Assembly: GCF_023078335.1 (NCBI RefSeq)
Contig: NZ_CP095550.1
Location: forward strand, 4,987,956 to 5,051,955
Source of the DNA: Metabacillus endolithicus
Lineage (GTDB): Bacteria; Bacillota; Bacilli; Bacillales; Bacillaceae
Reading direction: 5' to 3'
Length of the DNA stretch: 64,000 bases
Part shown: in pieces, positions 48,222 to 57,563 of the stretch
Numbering within the stretch: the first letter of the stretch is position 1
Layout: every line of letters begins with the position of its first letter
Made by a program: the position numbers and the translations under genes
Notes under the pieces: generated by a model
Databases searched by the model: none
What the model saw: only the letters and a program-made list of their open reading frames with translations
What the model was told of the DNA's origin: nothing

Positions 48222-48590
48222 TCATTTAATATTCTCATTTAGATATTTTCTTATTTTCGAGGCTATTTCAGTGGGGTTAGGTACTTGAAAAATCACATAT
48301 TTATATTTTACATGACCCTCTAACTCAATAATAACCAGCGGTTCTAAACGTTCATAAGATAAAAAATACCATTCATTAGCAAACTTAAAACTGCCTTCAT
48401 AAATATGTAATGGAGACAAAGAAGTGCCAGGCATTCTGAGCATCCACCGAGGCGCATCAAAATAATCAACTAAGACACTTTCGATTGTCTTGTAAGGAAT
48501 GTGTACTTTTCGTTTTAAAGCAAAATACCCTGTTAAACCGGTTAAATGTAAAATTAGTTCATCTTCACCAAATTGAAGTTCTCTTCCCAT
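48222..48590 (-). CDS. Bacterial PH-domain-like protein (122 aa), unknown function
   Basis: Starts MGRELQFGEDELILHLTGLT and has a beta-rich pattern (KVHIPYKTIESVLVDYFDAP, FANEWYFLSYERLEPLVII) like small bacterial PH (bPH) domains. The ATG follows GGAGGTG; the apparent upstream extension is not preceded by one. No membrane segment. The gene lies 57 bp upstream of the ECF sigma operon and may share its transcript. Confidence 0.6.
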   Translation of the reverse strand: MGRELQFGEDELILHLTGLTGYFALKRKVHIPYKTIESVLVDYFDAPRWMLRMPGTSLSPLHIYEGSFKFANEWYFLSYERLEPLVIIELEGHVKYKYVIFQVPNPTEIASKIRKYLNENIK

Positions 48591-48645
48591 TTTAACACCT
48601 CCATAAAAGAACATTTTCCTTCAAACCATTAACGCTATAAGATCA

Positions 48646-48858
48646 TCACTTTTTATTACCATCATCTTGTTTCTCATCTTCGGTTAGAATTTCTTGTTCT
48701 TCATGAAATGACACTTCTGTTTGTCCTGTGATTTCGTCAAAGGGTGTATAAAAAGGACTTGCACTTTTTTTCTTAATGAAAACCTTATAAAAACTGATTA
48801 TAACTAACAAAACAATAACAATTGGAAAACCTATTGTGATCATATTCATGGGATCCAT
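48646..48858 (-). CDS. DUF3951-like small membrane protein (70 aa)
   Basis: One membrane helix (ITIGFPIVIVLLVIISFYKV) is followed by KKKSASPFYTPFDEITGQTE and an acidic tail. The FYTPFDxITGQ motif is what I remember of DUF3951, short Bacillus membrane proteins of unknown role. GGGGGAAG precedes the ATG at 48858; longer versions have no ribosome site. Confidence 0.65.
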   Translation of the reverse strand: MDPMNMITIGFPIVIVLLVIISFYKVFIKKKSASPFYTPFDEITGQTEVSFHEEQEILTEDEKQDDGNKK

Positions 48859-49095
48859 CTGCTTCCCCCTAAATAGTTTTCGTCCTTTTCCTATGATAAT
48901 AATACGGTAGTAAAAAATGTAAGTTTCACTTTTTTTCCTGCCCAGTACCTTCCTACAAGGTGAATGCTGAGTTCTTTGCATCTCTGGTCATGGTGTACAT
49001 TTCTGATTTTATCAGGAAGAATTCATACAGCCGTCCAATCAAAGCCTTAGTCAAATCATACTATATATTAACCTCATGAAAAGGAGGTGTAAGAT

Positions 49096-49212
49096 ATGAG
49101 TGGCGGATATGGTTACGGTACTGGTGCAGGTTTTGCACTAATCGTTGTCCTATTTATCCTTTTAATCATCATTGGTGCTTCTTACGTAGGTGGAGGCTAC
49201 GGTGGTTACTAA
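49096..49212 (+). CDS. YjcZ-family small sporulation-type protein (38 aa)
   Basis: A tiny membrane protein: glycine/tyrosine-rich start [12 protein letters not shown], one helix [19 protein letters not shown] and tail GGGYGGY. This is the YjcZ pattern common in Bacillus genomes and often tied to sporulation. AAAAGGAGG precedes the ATG at good distance, and a strong terminator follows. The role is unknown; the protein may sit in the spore membrane or coat. Confidence 0.85.
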   Translation: MSGGYGYGTGAGFALIVVLFILLIIIGASYVGGGYGGY

Positions 49213-49228
49213 TTAAATAGGATTTTAA

Positions 49229-49263
49229 CTAAGGCAGACTATTTAAGTAGTCTGCCTTTTTTA
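49229..49263 (+). terminator. Intrinsic terminator
   Basis: AAGGCAGACTA pairs with TAGTCTGCCTT around a short loop and runs into TTTTTT. Confidence 0.85.
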
Positions 49264-49387
49264 GTTTAACTGAACTAATTTATTACGTTGTCCTTTATTT
49301 CTGACAAATCAATGAAGACTTTAACACAATTCAACCGAATAATTACCTCGTTCATATAAAAAAATAACGAAGAAAGGAGAATGTTTT

Positions 49388-49564
49388 ATGAATGAAAAAA
49401 AAGAACCACAATTTAGCAGCGGTGAACTCCAACCGGATCAGTTAAAAGGCTATTATGGAATGGATCCAGAAATGAGTCTTTTATCTGTAAATTTTGCAAC
49501 AACTGAAAATCCATATCTTAACGAGCATTACCAATTAGATTCTAAAGAAAATGAAAAAGAATAA
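49388..49564 (+). CDS. Small hydrophilic protein of unknown function (58 aa)
   Basis: Starts MNEKKEPQFSSGELQPDQLK and ends in LDSKENEKE; polar, no Cys, no membrane segment. AAAGGAG precedes the ATG, and a strong hairpin follows the stop. I do not recognise a family. It lies just downstream of the YjcZ gene but beyond that gene's terminator. Confidence 0.6.
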   Translation: MNEKKEPQFSSGELQPDQLKGYYGMDPEMSLLSVNFATTENPYLNEHYQLDSKENEKE

Positions 49565-49571
49565 ATAACAA

Positions 49572-49612
49572 AAAGTCAGGCATTCGCTTTACTAGTTCAT
49601 GCCTGACTGTAA
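49572..49612. terminator. Bidirectional terminator
   Basis: AGTCAGGCAT and ATGCCTGACT form a perfect stem between convergent genes. Confidence 0.8.
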
Positions 49613-49617
49613 GGGAT

Positions 49618-50389
49618 TTATTCATTTAGCAATTTTAATGTCTCTAACCCTACCTTATCATAGTGAATTTCTCCAAATTCACCAGACTTTGCATCCATGT
49701 TAATGATTATTCGATCTGCACCATCTTTGTGAATTGCACGAAAAATAACTGTCCATATTCCATCGTTTAAAATGCTTTCCTCTGATTCAATAGTCATCCC
49801 TTCACCTTCGTGTTCTTCAAACCATTTCTTCACTTCATCCTTTTCCTTTGTCCTGTCTCTTGCTTGCTCAACAGTTAATATTTCAGGATCTTTATCACTG
49901 TTCAACTCTATAGGGAATAATGATATGAAAGGATCGTTATCATGTTTTTGGAAAGAAAAAGATATCTCATACATGCCACTTAGTGCATGAACAGTACTGT
50001 GATCTGTTACGTTTATTTCACGTTTAAAGGTAACTTGTTTCTCAAAAGTTTCATTAGGTTCCATTTTCTTTAAATCTTTTGGATCTAAAACACTCTCACA
50101 ATTCATTTCTTCTCCATTACTACTATTAAGATATATATGCATCATCTTTTTTTATCGAAATACTAAAAGGAATACCACATCGATCGTTATACACAATTGC
50201 CTCTTTACTCGTATTGGTGATTGATGCATTTATGTTTATTTCTTTTTCCATCTCTATAGTAGCTTGTAAGGCAATGTCATTCTGTTTAACATCATGTGTG
50301 AGCACCTGTGTTTCACTAGATGATGATGGCTCTTTTATATCACAACCACTTATGATTAGAATGAAAAGGATAACCGCTAACTTTTTCAT
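49618..50389 (-). pseudogene. Predicted lipoprotein, frameshifted
   Basis: The N-terminal part has a lipoprotein signal (MKKLAVILFILIISGCDIKE) and a beta-sandwich-like segment (ININASITNTSKEAIVYNDR). The frame breaks in the TATATATA repeat near 50136-50146, and the rest (LNSSNGEEMNCESVLDPKD on to the C-terminus) follows in the next frame. The second part ends in a PepSY-like stretch (GIWTVIFRAIHKDGADRIII). Two missing bases would restore a ~255-residue protein. Function unknown; family not certain. Confidence 0.7.
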
Positions 50390-50467
50390 TTCATCCCCCT
50401 TTAATAAATTGTCTTTCCCCTATCATAAAACAAATGGTAGTAAATGGTAAGGGTTTATGCGGGAAAA

Positions 50468-50496
50468 TTGACAAAAAAATTTATTTGTGCTATAAT
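50468..50496 (+). promoter_or_regulatory. Consensus sigma-A promoter
   Basis: TTGACA (50468-50473), exactly 17 bp, TATAAT (50491-50496): a perfect match, driving the methyltransferase gene at 50577. Confidence 0.9.
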
Positions 50497-50522
50497 TTAC
50501 CAAATAAATATTTGTGTGTATA

Positions 50523-50557
50523 ATAAGGTTCTCCTGGCCAGGGGAATCTTATTTTTG
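50523..50557 (+). terminator. Terminator-like palindrome inside the leader (possible attenuator)
   Basis: ATAAGGTTCTCCTGG and CCAGGGGAATCTTAT make a 15-bp stem (two G-U pairs) followed by TTTTTG, 27 bp after the -10 and 20 bp before the methyltransferase start. It should stop most transcripts unless antiterminated. Confidence 0.65.
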
Positions 50558-50576
50558 TTATATCGGAGGAAAAGTA

Positions 50577-51485
50577 ATGAAGAAAAATGAATCCAGTGTA
50601 ACTTCCTTGATTACAGCCTTTAGTCGAGCCTACCATAGTATATATGATGATACACCCCATATTTTTAATGACTATATTGCCAAAAACTTACTTACCCAAG
50701 AAGAATTTATAGATATTCGCGAAAACCTGATAAATAGTATTCAGCTTTTCAATCAAGACATTGCTGAAAAGTTTAAAAATAAACCGGATGAAGTTTTAAA
50801 ATGGATCACGCAAATCCAACTTTCTCCTACGCCTCTATCACGTGCGGCTTATTGTGAACAAGTACTAAAAAGTGAAATGGCTTTAGGTGTTCAACAATAT
50901 GTTATTTTAGGAGCTGGATTTGATTCCTTCTGTCTGCGAAACCAGGAGTTACATTTAGAAGTATATGAGGTTGATCATCCAGCAACACAGGAATTTAAAA
51001 AGAGTCGGTTAGAAAATGATGAAATTCCAGATACTCTTCATTTTGTTCCGGGTGATTTTACAAAGGAATTTACGATACAAGGTCTTGTGGAAGAAGGTTT
51101 TAATCCTGATCATAAAACATTTTTTAGTCTTTTAGGTGTTTCTTATTATTTATCAAAACAAGAAAATGCCGAATTGATTTCTACATTATTTAGTAAAGTC
51201 CCACAAGGAAGTTCCATCGTTTTTGATTATGCAGATGAACATCTTTTTGAAGAAAAAGGAAAGTTTAATAGAGTTCAAAATATGGTGAAAATGGCATCAG
51301 CTAGTGGTGAACAGATGAAATCATGTTTTACTTATGAAGAAATAGAGAAAATGTTAGAACATGCTGGTTTACTCATTTATGAGCATTTATCACCTGATAA
51401 GATACAACAGCAATTTTTTAGTAATCGCTCAGATTACTTGTCTGCATTTGAGACAATTCATTATATTCATGCTGTGAAAAAATAG
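50577..51485 (+). CDS. Class I SAM-dependent methyltransferase (leucine carboxyl methyltransferase-like, YktD type)
   Basis: A 302-residue methyltransferase of the group sometimes called polyketide or leucine carboxyl O-methyltransferase-like (TIGR00027, as I recall). QQYVILGAGFDSFCLR is its SAM motif, YEVDHPATQEFKKSRL motif II, then FFSLLGVSYYLSKQENAELI. The ATG at 50577 follows CGGAGGA; upstream frame lies in the leader. A consensus promoter with an internal terminator implies tight attenuation, as for some drug-responsive genes. Substrate unknown. Confidence 0.82.
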   Translation: MKKNESSVTSLITAFSRAYHSIYDDTPHIFNDYIAKNLLTQEEFIDIRENLINSIQLFNQDIAEKFKNKPDEVLKWITQIQLSPTPLSRAAYCEQVLKSEMALGVQQYVILGAGFDSFCLRNQELHLEVYEVDHPATQEFKKSRLENDEIPDTLHFVPGDFTKEFTIQGLVEEGFNPDHKTFFSLLGVSYYLSKQENAELISTLFSKVPQGSSIVFDYADEHLFEEKGKFNRVQNMVKMASASGEQMKSCFTYEEIEKMLEHAGLLIYEHLSPDKIQQQFFSNRSDYLSAFETIHYIHAVKK

Positions 51486-51492
51486 AGTCTAA

Positions 51493-51530
51493 ATAGAAAC
51501 CTCCCATACTTTACATGGGAGGTTTTCTCT
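51493..51530 (+). terminator. Intrinsic terminator
   Basis: AGAAACCTCCCAT pairs with ATGGGAGGTTTTCT around 7 bases. Confidence 0.85.
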
Positions 51531-51663
51531 TTCTATCTCTTGAAAATCGCCTTTGTCCACATTTTTATAAAAAAATAAAGACTTAAAAACTTATCTTCTT
51601 TATTTTAAAGTTATAAATAAGGTAAAAAGATAAAAACCATAGTTCAGAGAGGGAATTTTAATA

Positions 51664-52305
51664 ATGAAAATTGAATCACCTAAAATACAAAATCAAGATA
51701 ACTTACCATTGAAAAATTTTACTGATATTTTCTATGAAGAAGACTTAGAACTAGAAATGTGTCAAATTAATGATGCTTTATTTGATAATGAAGTACTTCC
51801 TAGAGCTCGATTTTATAAGATGCTCTTTAAAAATTGCAAGTTTAACTCTACAGACTTTTCCAAAATTGATATCACAGATGTTATTTTTGAAAACTGTGAT
51901 TTTTCCAATGCAAAAATGAATTCTTCTTCTATACACAGAGTTGAATTTAAAAATTGTAAGCTACTTGGTGTAGATTTAACTGAGTCTAGCTTTGGAAATG
52001 TTCACTTTCAAAATACTTTACTTAACTTATCAGGTTTTGGGAATTCAAAACTAGAAAAAGTCATCTTTCAAGATACATCATTAGAAAGCTCCGATTTTTA
52101 TGAATGCAAATTTAAGAAGGTCGATTTTACAACGTGTAACATGAACAGTGCAAGCTTTGAGGGCACATCTCTCAAAGGAATAGATATTAGTACTTCTTCC
52201 TTTGATTCACTCACTGTGTCTTTATCAGATCTTCAGGGCTGTAAAGTTTCTTCCTATCAGGCCGTTCAATTTGCGGCGATCTTAGGATTAGTTATTGTGG
52301 ATTAA
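51664..52305 (+). CDS. Pentapeptide-repeat protein
   Basis: A 213-residue protein with about 25 consecutive pentapeptides of the A(D/N)LXX type (for example FKNCKFNSTDFSKIDITDVI and LESSDFYECKFKKVDFTTCN), which fold into a right-handed quadrilateral beta helix. Some such proteins (Qnr, McbG) mimic DNA and protect gyrase; many have no known role. No membrane segment. AGAGAGGG precedes the ATG. Own transcription unit. Confidence 0.9.
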   Translation: MKIESPKIQNQDNLPLKNFTDIFYEEDLELEMCQINDALFDNEVLPRARFYKMLFKNCKFNSTDFSKIDITDVIFENCDFSNAKMNSSSIHRVEFKNCKLLGVDLTESSFGNVHFQNTLLNLSGFGNSKLEKVIFQDTSLESSDFYECKFKKVDFTTCNMNSASFEGTSLKGIDISTSSFDSLTVSLSDLQGCKVSSYQAVQFAAILGLVIVD

Positions 52306-52319
52306 AACACTACCTACAA

Positions 52320-52353
52320 CCAAAGCCACATTCGCGCTGAATGTGGCTTTGTA
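52320..52353. terminator. Bidirectional terminator
   Basis: CAAAGCCACATTC and GAATGTGGCTTTG pair around 5 bases between convergent genes. Confidence 0.85.
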
Positions 52354-52358
52354 AATCG

Positions 52359-54602
52359 TTATGATATTTTCTCTAAAAATTTCTTTTCAAACTGAATCGC
52401 ATTAACTGCTTGTGAAAAGAGGTAGCCTTGTCCAATTTTACAACCATTTTCAAGTAATATTCTTAATTGATTTTCCTTCTCTATTCCCTCAGCAACAACA
52501 TTTAGATTCATGTTGTTTCCCAAATCAATAATAGTTTTAATCATCATCCGTTGGTTATGATCGTCTGGATTATTGATAAAAGACTTATCAATTTTTATTG
52601 TATCGATCGGTAGCTGCTGAAGCACATGTAAGGAGGAGTATCCAGTTCCAAAATCATCTATAGAAATTTTAATCCCCAACTTTCTAAGACGATTCAAAAT
52701 ATGAATACTAACATTTATGTCTTGCATAATGCTTTCTGTAATTTCTAATTCTAAAAATTGTGGCTCTAGCTTGGACTCTTTCAAAGCTTGACTTACCATA
52801 TCAATAAAATCTTTATTTTTAAGTTGCCTTACAGAAACATTGATTGAAACACATAAAGACGGATAGCCTTTTTCCTGCCATGTTTTACTTTGCTTACATG
52901 CTGTCTTTAGTACCCATTGTCCAATAGAGATAATTTGTCCAGTTTCTTCCGCAATCGGAATAAATTCAACAGGAGAAATCATCCCTAATTCAGGATGGTT
53001 CCAACGCAGCAACGCCTCCATTCCATTAATCATATTAGTCTCTAAATCTACCTTTGGCTGATAAGAAAGAGAAAATTGATTTTTTTTGATTGCACTTCGC
53101 AGTTCATTTTCTATTTTCATTTTTCTAGTATTGATTTTTTCTAGTTCCGTGTTATAAAATTTAAAGCTGTTTTTCCCATTTTCCTTCGCTAGATACATGG
53201 CAACATCAGCATTTTTAAGAAGGTCCTCCCCATTATCTCCATGATCAGGATATCTACTAATCCCTATACTTGGTGTGACGATAATTTCATGTTCATCAAT
53301 TCGAAATGGTTGGGTAAATTCATTCAATATCCTGTGAGCTATCATTGAACATTGTTCTTCTAAACCTTCAGAAACGATGATGACAAACTCGTCCCCACCT
53401 AGTCTATAAATTTCAGCAGAATTATCTAAAGCGTCGCGAAGTCGTTCTGCTGTTTTTATTAAAACGTGATCTCCGTGATAATGACCAAGTGTATCATTTA
53501 TTACCTTAAATCGATCAAGGTCTAATAATAAGACAGCCATGCTTTTATTAGTAGCATGATTCAATCTTTCACTTAAATCCTCTTGAAAGCTAGCTCGATT
53601 ATTTAAACCAGTTAGTGGATCCTGATATGCTAAAAACTTATACTCTTCCATAAGTTTTTTATTTTTATTTAAAACTCTTAGTTGGCGAACTATAACCAGC
53701 ATCATAACAATAACTAATCCAATGCTAAGGAGATTTAGTTTCCAATCATAACTATGTGTTACTAATACAATAAGCACTATTACACTTAAATATGGGAATA
53801 TACTCTCCCTTCTATCAAATGGATTCATTATCTTAAATTTTGGTTCTTCACTATTATTTTTAGCGTAATACCCGCCAATTCCTATGAACAAATTCGACAG
53901 CACCCATAAAAAGTCTGACATACTTCCAGGCTGATATGTTTTCATCGTTGTTTGATAAGCATAATAAGAATCAGCTATAACTTGCAAAGAGAACCCAATA
54001 ATAATATATAAAAACACATTTTCTTCTTGTTTATCTTGCTGAATTAAATAGTAAAGAATCGTTATAACAAATAATATACTTAAACTTATAATAGGATAGG
54101 CAATATTTGTGATAATAATTAAAAGAGACTCTGAATTTAAGATATTAGGTCTAATTAAATAGTGCGCACTAACAGCTGTTGCAGTTAACATAAAAACAAC
54201 GATATTGAATAAGTAAGAGCTAGTTGAAACAACAAGACTAATTTCTCTTACTTTATAAATTAAGGCTGATAAATAGAAAATATAGCCTAAAAGCCAGATG
54301 AAATAAGAGGAATCAGGAAACGATGTTGTTTTCTCAAACATTTGATGGATCAACCATAAAATATTTGATGTTATTGTCAGACTTACTCCGATTCCTAATA
54401 TAAACCAAAAGTATTTTCTTTTATTACTTATACTTTTATACGCTTTTATGAGCCAAACACAGCTAATGATTCCTACAATAATTTGTATGAAAGAAAGTAC
54501 AATAGATTCTAGCAAAATATGATCAATACAAATTTTTAAGATGCAATATGTGAAAACGGATACAAACAGTGTGATTGTAGGTAATCGTCCAATCTTTAAC
54601 AT
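52359..54602 (-). CDS. Membrane GGDEF-EAL protein (c-di-GMP cyclase/phosphodiesterase)
   Basis: A 747-residue protein: about eight to nine membrane helices (residues 1-310), then GGDEF (YRLGGDEFVII, ~401-405) and EAL (GMEALLRWNHPELG, ~528; later DDFGTGYSSL and VVAEGIE) domains. Both catalytic motifs are intact, so it could make or break c-di-GMP. LNNRASFQEDLSERL and LDRFKVINDTLGHYHGDH are standard. A c-di-GMP-I riboswitch lies in the leader, giving direct feedback from its own product. GGGGGATT precedes the ATG. Confidence 0.93.
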   Translation of the reverse strand: MLKIGRLPTITLFVSVFTYCILKICIDHILLESIVLSFIQIIVGIISCVWLIKAYKSISNKRKYFWFILGIGVSLTITSNILWLIHQMFEKTTSFPDSSYFIWLLGYIFYLSALIYKVREISLVVSTSSYLFNIVVFMLTATAVSAHYLIRPNILNSESLLIIITNIAYPIISLSILFVITILYYLIQQDKQEENVFLYIIIGFSLQVIADSYYAYQTTMKTYQPGSMSDFLWVLSNLFIGIGGYYAKNNSEEPKFKIMNPFDRRESIFPYLSVIVLIVLVTHSYDWKLNLLSIGLVIVMMLVIVRQLRVLNKNKKLMEEYKFLAYQDPLTGLNNRASFQEDLSERLNHATNKSMAVLLLDLDRFKVINDTLGHYHGDHVLIKTAERLRDALDNSAEIYRLGGDEFVIIVSEGLEEQCSMIAHRILNEFTQPFRIDEHEIIVTPSIGISRYPDHGDNGEDLLKNADVAMYLAKENGKNSFKFYNTELEKINTRKMKIENELRSAIKKNQFSLSYQPKVDLETNMINGMEALLRWNHPELGMISPVEFIPIAEETGQIISIGQWVLKTACKQSKTWQEKGYPSLCVSINVSVRQLKNKDFIDMVSQALKESKLEPQFLELEITESIMQDINVSIHILNRLRKLGIKISIDDFGTGYSSLHVLQQLPIDTIKIDKSFINNPDDHNQRMMIKTIIDLGNNMNLNVVAEGIEKENQLRILLENGCKIGQGYLFSQAVNAIQFEKKFLEKIS

Positions 54603-54642
54603 AGCAATCCCCCACTAGGACAATTAATAAGTGTAAGAAAAA

Positions 54643-54780
54643 TGAAAAGGGTTACTCCCAAATGGAAATAACCCTAAATCGTTATTCCTTTGGTAACTCA
54701 GCCACCATAGGTTTCCCCCGTAGGTCTGTAGCTTTGCGTCATCATTTTTCAATGATTTTGCCTTTTCAGTGAATTTTTTA
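54643..54780 (-). promoter_or_regulatory. c-di-GMP-I (GEMM-I) riboswitch with terminator
   Basis: On the minus strand: GGCAAAATCATTG-AAA-ATGATGACGCAAAGCTACAG matches the GEMM-I aptamer (GGCAAACC stem, GACGCAAAGC loop), followed by ACCTACGGGGGAAACCTA, TGGTGGCTGAGTTACC and a terminator GGGTTA...TAACCC with a T-run before the GGDEF-EAL gene. Aptamer ~54690-54778, terminator ~54643-54675. Confidence 0.88.
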
Positions 54781-54960
54781 AATTGTTATCTCTATTTTAT
54801 CATTTTTATTTCGTGAAAAATAGTCCCTTTTAACTATGAAGAAAGTTATAAAGAAAGTTGTGTCAAACTTGCAATAGAAATGGTTCGAATTTCATAAAGA
54901 CAGGGTTTTCAAAAAAGACTATACTTGCTTTTGCAACTATAATTTCGAGGTGAAAACAGA

Positions 54961-55971
54961 GTGAAGGTATTTAAAAGCGCAATTGGTTTCATGTTTATCC
55001 TATTTGTAGCGTTTTACCCTATTAATGCAAGTGCAGCAACGTTAAATGAGGCCCAACTTGCTGTAAAGAAAGCAGAAAGCTATGGTGGATCATTAAAATG
55101 GCAAATGTCTGTGGAAAGAAACAATGGAATTAGAGACATAGATATGAAGCTTTATAATGATACAAAAACTTATTATCAAAAAGCAGTCACTATCGTCTCA
55201 TCCTTAAAAAGCAGCACAGCCAAAACTCAATTAGAAGCAAGATTATCTAGTAATGTGAAACAACAAATTGATAAAGCAGCAACTTACATTGATGCTTTAA
55301 AGGTTGGTCGATCTGTTGATGCAAAAAGATTAGAACTTAAAAAACGCAATGATTCTCTTATCATGAATCATGAGACAGTTATTCTTTATAACAATCTCTC
55401 TGCAGAAATCAAAAAGCTAGACCGTGTTGTTTCACGAGTGTACGGAAAACCAAATCGTGATGCCTTTCGTGAAAAGTTTGTAAATCCAGCGAGATTCGAG
55501 CAAAGCAGAATTATTTATCCTGTATCTGCCTTTATTGAACTGGAACGGGCAAAACAAGAAATGGCTAAAAATGAAGTGAATATTGATTATGTTCTAGATC
55601 GATTCATTTTGATTGATCGTTTTCTAGAAAACGTTGAACAAGAGTCTATTTACCAAAACATAGCAAGTAATCTTCACCTTTTAGAAATGGAATTGGCTGA
55701 AATGAATATCTTTGAAGGACCAAGAGTCATTTCTGTTGAGATGGTTGAAGACGAAGCCAATATGATTCGTGTTCTATTCAAAGGCCAAGAAGGAGTTCCT
55801 GTAGAAGAGGCATACTATGAAATCGAGATTCCATTCGAAGTTGGGAAAAACAGTGTTATTGGCTTTGAGCATGGTGGCTACGAGTATTTGATAAATATCT
55901 ATTGGAATGAAGGACAATTTGGCGGGTTATTTGCACATGTTACTGAGCTTGATTCGAGGATAATAGAATAG
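54961..55971 (+). CDS. Secreted protein of unknown function (336 aa)
   Basis: GTG start after GAGGTG. The signal peptide MKVFKSAIGFMFILFVAFYP-INASA is followed by a long helical region (residues ~27-230) that begins LNEAQLAVKKAESYGGSLKW, resembling the helical repeats near the ends of S-layer proteins such as SbsC, and a C-terminal beta-rich part (DEANMIRVLFKGQEGVPV). No cell-wall anchor motif. It is probably secreted or wall-associated; the SbsC likeness is weak. Confidence 0.7.
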   Translation: MKVFKSAIGFMFILFVAFYPINASAATLNEAQLAVKKAESYGGSLKWQMSVERNNGIRDIDMKLYNDTKTYYQKAVTIVSSLKSSTAKTQLEARLSSNVKQQIDKAATYIDALKVGRSVDAKRLELKKRNDSLIMNHETVILYNNLSAEIKKLDRVVSRVYGKPNRDAFREKFVNPARFEQSRIIYPVSAFIELERAKQEMAKNEVNIDYVLDRFILIDRFLENVEQESIYQNIASNLHLLEMELAEMNIFEGPRVISVEMVEDEANMIRVLFKGQEGVPVEEAYYEIEIPFEVGKNSVIGFEHGGYEYLINIYWNEGQFGGLFAHVTELDSRIIE

Positions 55972-55980
55972 GTGTTAACC

Positions 55981-56016
55981 ATAAAAGAGAAATCCTTATT
56001 TGGATTTCTCTTTTAT
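55981..56016. terminator. Bidirectional terminator
   Basis: AAAAGAGAAATCC and GGATTTCTCTTTT form a long stem between convergent genes. Confidence 0.85.
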
Positions 56017-56831
56017 TCGTTTGCTTTGCTAGATAGCAGCCAATCTTTAAATAAGGTCTGAACTACCTCTCTTTTTTCAATCGTCATCAAGTGACCCGCC
56101 TGATCAAGAACTGTAAAGGAAAGATTAGAAAACATATCTAGAAAAGGAAGATAATCACGATAACCGCAAATAGAATCCTGCTTCCCTAAAATAAAAAGTG
56201 TAGGAGTATTTAAATTGTTCATGTCACTAAACGGGTCATTGTTCAAGTAATACCCCTCTTCCCTCCAATTAGACAAAAGAAATTCACGATCTGCTAATAA
56301 ACGACCTGGTTGAATGGTATGGAAAAAGGACTCAATATTCTCCTTTGTTTGATATACAAGTAAAGTGTCAATAGCACTCCGAACTTCAGGATCTATTGTT
56401 TTTAATACATCTTCATCTACTTCTCTTACTACTTTTAATGGTAAAGTTCTTTCTTTTTTATGAAGAGCAGGTGCAAGTAAACACAAGCTCTTTACAGAAT
56501 CTTTCTTTCTACTAAGAATCCCTTGAGCTAAATATCCTCCATAAGAATGCCCTACTAACGAAAATGTGAGAACTTTTAACTCAGTCTCTATAAAAGAAAG
56601 AATCATCTCTAAGAAATCTTGAGTAGACTTCATACTTATTCCAATTTTACTTTTCCCATGAGCAGGAATGTCTATATAAATTCGCTGAAAGCCTTTCAAA
56701 TGATGAAAAATAGGTTCGATCCAATCTGTCATGGAACGATGATCTGTTCCCATAGCATGTAAAATAAGAATAGGATGTCCCTCTCCATACGTTTCATAAA
56801 ATAATTGACTATCTTTAAAATCAAATATCAT
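56013..56831 (-). CDS. Alpha/beta-fold hydrolase
   Basis: A 272-residue alpha/beta hydrolase: LILHAMGTDHRSMTDW (oxyanion loop), VGHSYGGYLAQ (nucleophile Ser), LFILGKQDSICG (Asp) and LDQAGHLMTIEKRE (His). The likely reaction is ester or C-C bond hydrolysis; no specific substrate. No signal peptide. The ribosome site is GGGTGA. Single-gene unit. Confidence 0.87.
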   Translation of the reverse strand: MIFDFKDSQLFYETYGEGHPILILHAMGTDHRSMTDWIEPIFHHLKGFQRIYIDIPAHGKSKIGISMKSTQDFLEMILSFIETELKVLTFSLVGHSYGGYLAQGILSRKKDSVKSLCLLAPALHKKERTLPLKVVREVDEDVLKTIDPEVRSAIDTLLVYQTKENIESFFHTIQPGRLLADREFLLSNWREEGYYLNNDPFSDMNNLNTPTLFILGKQDSICGYRDYLPFLDMFSNLSFTVLDQAGHLMTIEKREVVQTLFKDWLLSSKANE

Positions 56832-56909
56832 CTATCATTCACCCTTTAATTATTGGTTATCTATGTGCTGAATACTTTACCTAGAAACACAGGAGTATAG
56901 ACAGACTTA

Positions 56910-57563
56910 CTATAAAATACGAATGTCCTCTCCCTCAACTAACTTAATATGGATATTCATCGATGTTCCACTGTCAACATGGTTTGGCACATCTGTTAGG
57001 TCAAGTAACTCATTTACTTCAATCGTTTCTTCACTATTTCCTTCTATTGTAAACTTATGTGGCCCATTCAAATTCATGAGTGACTCCATTCGTACTTCAT
57101 CTTCAGGGGAAAATGAATCTATAAATTCTAATTCAAATGAAACAGATTCACTGCTGCGATTATGCAAAACGAGAGAGCATTCACCATTTAATAGATTTTC
57201 GCTCACATTATCAAATTGACAGGTACCACTTCCATCATATGAGATGGCTGCTATCCCCTTAGCTAAGGTTTCTTGATATATTGTAATCAAAAGTGTTGGT
57301 AGAAATGAATAGACCAGGACAACGATGATCATTGTTCTTACACGATATTTCCTTAAACCAATACCAAGTAAAATCATTGCCAGAATAAACAAGAAAGATC
57401 CAATGATTCCGAGTACAACGTACCCATCTTGGTCTCGAATTGGTAACATCATGAATGAAGCCCGTGCGTCTATTGTTTTATTGTTAGGAAATGGAAAATA
57501 GAAGCTCATACATATACATAAAATCATAGCTGAACTAATTAAGGCTACTTTGCTTTTTACCAT
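56910..57563 (-). CDS. Membrane protein of unknown function (217 aa)
   Basis: Not recognised. Three hydrophobic segments (start VKSKVALISSAMILCICMSF, then GYVVLGIIGSFLFILAMILL and TMIIVVLVYSFLPTLLITIY) precede an extracellular beta-rich domain (CQFDNVSENLLNGECSLVLH) and a Cys pair that could form a disulfide. The ATG at 57563 follows AGAGGGATA; the extension upstream (KTYLKRDN) contains that ribosome site. Confidence 0.65.
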   Translation of the reverse strand: MVKSKVALISSAMILCICMSFYFPFPNNKTIDARASFMMLPIRDQDGYVVLGIIGSFLFILAMILLGIGLRKYRVRTMIIVVLVYSFLPTLLITIYQETLAKGIAAISYDGSGTCQFDNVSENLLNGECSLVLHNRSSESVSFELEFIDSFSPEDEVRMESLMNLNGPHKFTIEGNSEETIEVNELLDLTDVPNHVDSGTSMNIHIKLVEGEDIRIL

